Origin: Streptomyces physcomitrii
GTDB taxonomy: Bacteria > Actinomycetota > Actinomycetes > Streptomycetales > Streptomycetaceae
Length of the DNA: 64,000 bases
Assembly (NCBI RefSeq): GCF_012273655.1
Contig: NZ_JAAWWP010000015.1
Span: 124,001 to 188,000, forward strand
Direction: 5' to 3'
Part shown: positions 62,227 through 64,000 of the stretch, one piece after another
Position numbering within the stretch: the stretch's first letter is position 1
How the letters are laid out: each line of letters starts with the position of its first letter
The notes under the pieces: generated by a model
Seen by the model: the letters and a program-made list of their open reading frames with translations, nothing else
Told to the model about the DNA's origin: nothing
Database searches by the model: none
Program-made: the position numbers and the translations under genes

Positions 62227-63048
62227 TCAGCCGACGGAGATCACCGAACCGGCGTACTTGTCCTTGATGAACTTCTTCACCTCGGGCGAGGTGAGGAGCT
62301 TCGCGAGCTTCTTGACCCGGGGGTCGTCCTCGTTGCCCTTCTTGACGGCCAGGAAGTTGCCGTACGGGTTGTTCTCGTCGGTCTCCAGGACCAGCGCGTC
62401 CTCGGCGGGCTTGAGGCCGGCCTCGATGGCGTAGTTGCCGTTGACCACGGCCGCGTCCACGTCCTTGAGGGAGCGGGCGACCTGCGCGGCCTCCAGCTCC
62501 TTGAACTTCACCCCGCGCGGGTTCTTCGCGATGTCCTTCGGGGTGGCCTCGTTGCCGACGCCGTCCTTCAGCTCGATGACCCCGTTGGCGTCGAGGAGCT
62601 TGAGGGCGCGGGCCTCGTTGACGGTGTCGTTGGGCAGCGCGATCGTGGCGCCCTTGGACAGCTGGTCCGCCTTCTTCTCCTTCTCGGAGTAGAGGCCGAG
62701 CGGCTCGAAGTGGACGGTGACGACCGGGACGATGTGGGTGTTGTTCTTCTTGTTGAAGTCGTCCAGGTAGGGCTGGTTCTGGAAGTAGTTCGCGTCCACG
62801 TCGCCGCTCTCGGTGGCCGTGTTCGGCGTGACGTAGTCGGTGAACTCGCGCACGTCCAGCTTGAGTCCCGCCTTGTCGGCGAGCTCGTCCTTGACGAAGT
62901 CGAGTATCTCGGCATGCGGTACGGGGCTCGCCGCGACCTTCAGCGGGGCGTCGGGGTCGGAGTCGGAGTCGCCGCCGCAGGCGGTGAGGCCGAGGGCGAG
63001 GGCGCCGGTGGCGAGGGCCGCGGTGGTGATCCGGAGGGTGTTACGCAC
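62227..63048 (-). CDS. metQ: Methionine-binding lipoprotein MetQ
   Basis: Extracellular substrate-binding lipoprotein of a methionine ABC importer. 273 residues. Lipobox LTAC with C24, then VAASPVPHAEILDFVKDELA, DYVTPNTATESGDVDANYFQ and IALPNDTVNEARALKLL, all typical of MetQ (NLPA family). GTG at 63048. Last gene of the operon, terminator after. Confidence 0.93.
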   Translation of the reverse strand: MRNTLRITTAALATGALALGLTACGGDSDSDPDAPLKVAASPVPHAEILDFVKDELADKAGLKLDVREFTDYVTPNTATESGDVDANYFQNQPYLDDFNKKNNTHIVPVVTVHFEPLGLYSEKEKKADQLSKGATIALPNDTVNEARALKLLDANGVIELKDGVGNEATPKDIAKNPRGVKFKELEAAQVARSLKDVDAAVVNGNYAIEAGLKPAEDALVLETDENNPYGNFLAVKKGNEDDPRVKKLAKLLTSPEVKKFIKDKYAGSVISVG

Positions 63049-63126
63049 GAAAAGTGCCTCTTTCTGGGTGGGTGCTGCTCCCCGCCGCGGGTGGTGCGGG
63101 GCGGACTGGGTGGGACCGGAAAGGGT

Positions 63127-63912
63127 TCAGGGGGCCGGGAGTTCGGAACTCTTGACCGGCTCCGGGGGCTGCCCGGCGGACTGCTCCGGGGAGCGCTCGG
63201 GCGCCGCGTCCCGGTCGCGCAGGAAGCGCAGCCGGGGCGCCGGGCCCGCGTGGCCGCTGCGACGGTGCAGGCCCCGGGCGGCGAAGTCGCCGGCGAACTG
63301 GATGACGGAGATGACGACGGCGAGCACTGCGACGGTGACCCACATCAGGTCCGACTCGAAGCGCTGGTAGCCGTAGCGCACCGCGAGGTCGCCGAGTCCG
63401 CCCGCGCCGACGGTGCCGGCCATGGCGGAGTAGCCGATGAGGGCGACGATCGTGGTGGTGGTGCCGGCGATCAGCGAGGGCAGCGACTCGGGGACGAGGA
63501 CCTTGCGGACGATGGTCCAGGTGTTGCCGCCCATAGACTGCACCGCCTCGACGAGGCCGCCGTCCACCTCCCGTACCGCCGTCTCGACGAGCCGGGCGAA
63601 GAAGGGGATGGCGCCGATGGCGAGCGGGACGATGGCGGCCTCGCGGCCGATGGTGGTGCCGGTGACCCAGCGGGTGAAGTCCATCAGGGCGACCATCAGG
63701 ATGATGAAGGGCATCGAGCGGGCGATGTTCACCACCTGCCCGGTGACCTTGTTGACCGCCTGGTTGCCGAGCAGCCCGCCGCGGTCGGTGAGGACGAGCA
63801 GGATGCCGAGCGGCAGCCCGCCGACGACGGCGATCAGCGTGGACCAGCCGACCATGTAGAGGGTGTCCCAGCTCGCCTGTTCGAGCAGCGGCTGCATCTC
63901 CGACCAGGTCAC
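63127..63912 (-). CDS. metI: Methionine ABC transporter permease MetI
   Basis: 261 residues with five membrane helices. The inner-membrane permease signature for coupling to the ATPase is AVREVDGGLVEAVQSMGGNT, near the middle. TLYMVGWSTLIAVVGGLPLG and ALIGYSAMAGTVGAGGLGDL are MetI hallmarks. A C-terminal charged extension (about 220-261) is unusual. The GTG at 63912 overlaps the metN stop (GTGA). 78 bp to metQ. Confidence 0.93.
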   Translation of the reverse strand: MTWSEMQPLLEQASWDTLYMVGWSTLIAVVGGLPLGILLVLTDRGGLLGNQAVNKVTGQVVNIARSMPFIILMVALMDFTRWVTGTTIGREAAIVPLAIGAIPFFARLVETAVREVDGGLVEAVQSMGGNTWTIVRKVLVPESLPSLIAGTTTTIVALIGYSAMAGTVGAGGLGDLAVRYGYQRFESDLMWVTVAVLAVVISVIQFAGDFAARGLHRRSGHAGPAPRLRFLRDRDAAPERSPEQSAGQPPEPVKSSELPAP

Positions 63913-64000
63913 TTGGTCTCCTCCTTGGCGAGCGCGGCCACCGGGGGCGCGGCGGGTCCTGCGGGCGGTGCGGCGGGGGCGTCGGGGCCGGGGTGCTCGG
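63909..64000 (-). CDS. metN: Methionine ABC transporter ATP-binding protein MetN, C-terminal end only
   Basis: The last 30 codons of a gene that continues past the right edge: EHPGPDAPAAPPAGPAAPPV then AALAKEETK and stop, overlapping metI. The catalytic domains are outside the window. The Pro/Ala tail is longer than in typical MetN. The assignment rests on operon position with metI and metQ. Confidence 0.7.
   Translation of the reverse strand, partial: EHPGPDAPAAPPAGPAAPPVAALAKEETK

Overview
The window is chromosomal DNA of a Streptomyces or very close relative. It is about 72-75% G+C with strong G/C bias at third codon positions and frequent GTG/TTG starts. It carries ssgB, a sporulation gene restricted to sporulating actinomycetes. 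Its gene order (rpsD, rarA, hisS, relA, apt, secFD, yajC, ruvBAC, yebC, pdxTS, pimA-like, pgsA, HIT, thrS) is the familiar actinobacterial core order. From memory it parallels the S. coelicolor SCO1504-SCO1560 region. No insertion sequence, prophage or CRISPR array was seen.

Region 1-12 kb: translation and stress genes. The 5' end of a DUF948 gene is followed by rpsD, rarA, a VKOR-family membrane thiol oxidoreductase, the hisS/metallo-beta-lactamase operon, a membrane-anchored cyclophilin and a DUF349 coiled-coil protein. Next come a degraded caspase-like/TPR gene and the bifunctional ppGpp synthetase/hydrolase gene relA. Region 12-22 kb: a small secreted four-cysteine protein, then a long minus-strand block apt-secF-secD-yajC-ruvB-ruvA-ruvC-yebC-pdxT-pdxS (purine salvage, protein export, Holliday junction processing, PLP synthesis).

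Region 22-33 kb: a LemA-like protein, then the phosphatidylinositol mannoside genes (PimA-like glycosyltransferase, acyltransferase, CDP-alcohol phosphatidyltransferase) in a translationally coupled operon, then HIT and thrS. In mycobacteria this block is contiguous. Here two plus-strand genes (an EF-G paralogue and a 550-residue membrane protein) sit between pgsA and HIT. Region 33-44 kb: two identical tRNA-Val(CAC) genes, a 20-bp tandem repeat array, a 1009-residue multi-spanning membrane protein, ssgB, a CGNR zinc-finger regulator, a DsbA-like protein, pabB/pabC and a tRNA operon (Gly, Cys, Val, Val, Val).

Region 44-54 kb: accessory and regulatory genes. These are a zinc-ribbon protein, a divergent MarR/MFS pair with an inverted-repeat operator, an NCS2 nucleobase permease, an aminoglycoside-phosphotransferase-like kinase, a membrane Ser/Thr kinase and a SpoU-type RNA methyltransferase. 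Region 54-64 kb: cobalamin genes (uroporphyrinogen-III methyltransferase, a giant BluB-CobT fusion, CobL), a GNAT acetyltransferase and the methionine ABC importer metQ-metI-metN (metN cut by the window end). Many genes end in perfect G+C-rich hairpins, which I list as terminators. The most unusual sequence-level features are the 20-bp minisatellite at 33.4 kb, the heptamer palindrome at 30.2 kb, the 760-residue disordered N-terminus on BluB-CobT, and several unassigned palindromic operator candidates.
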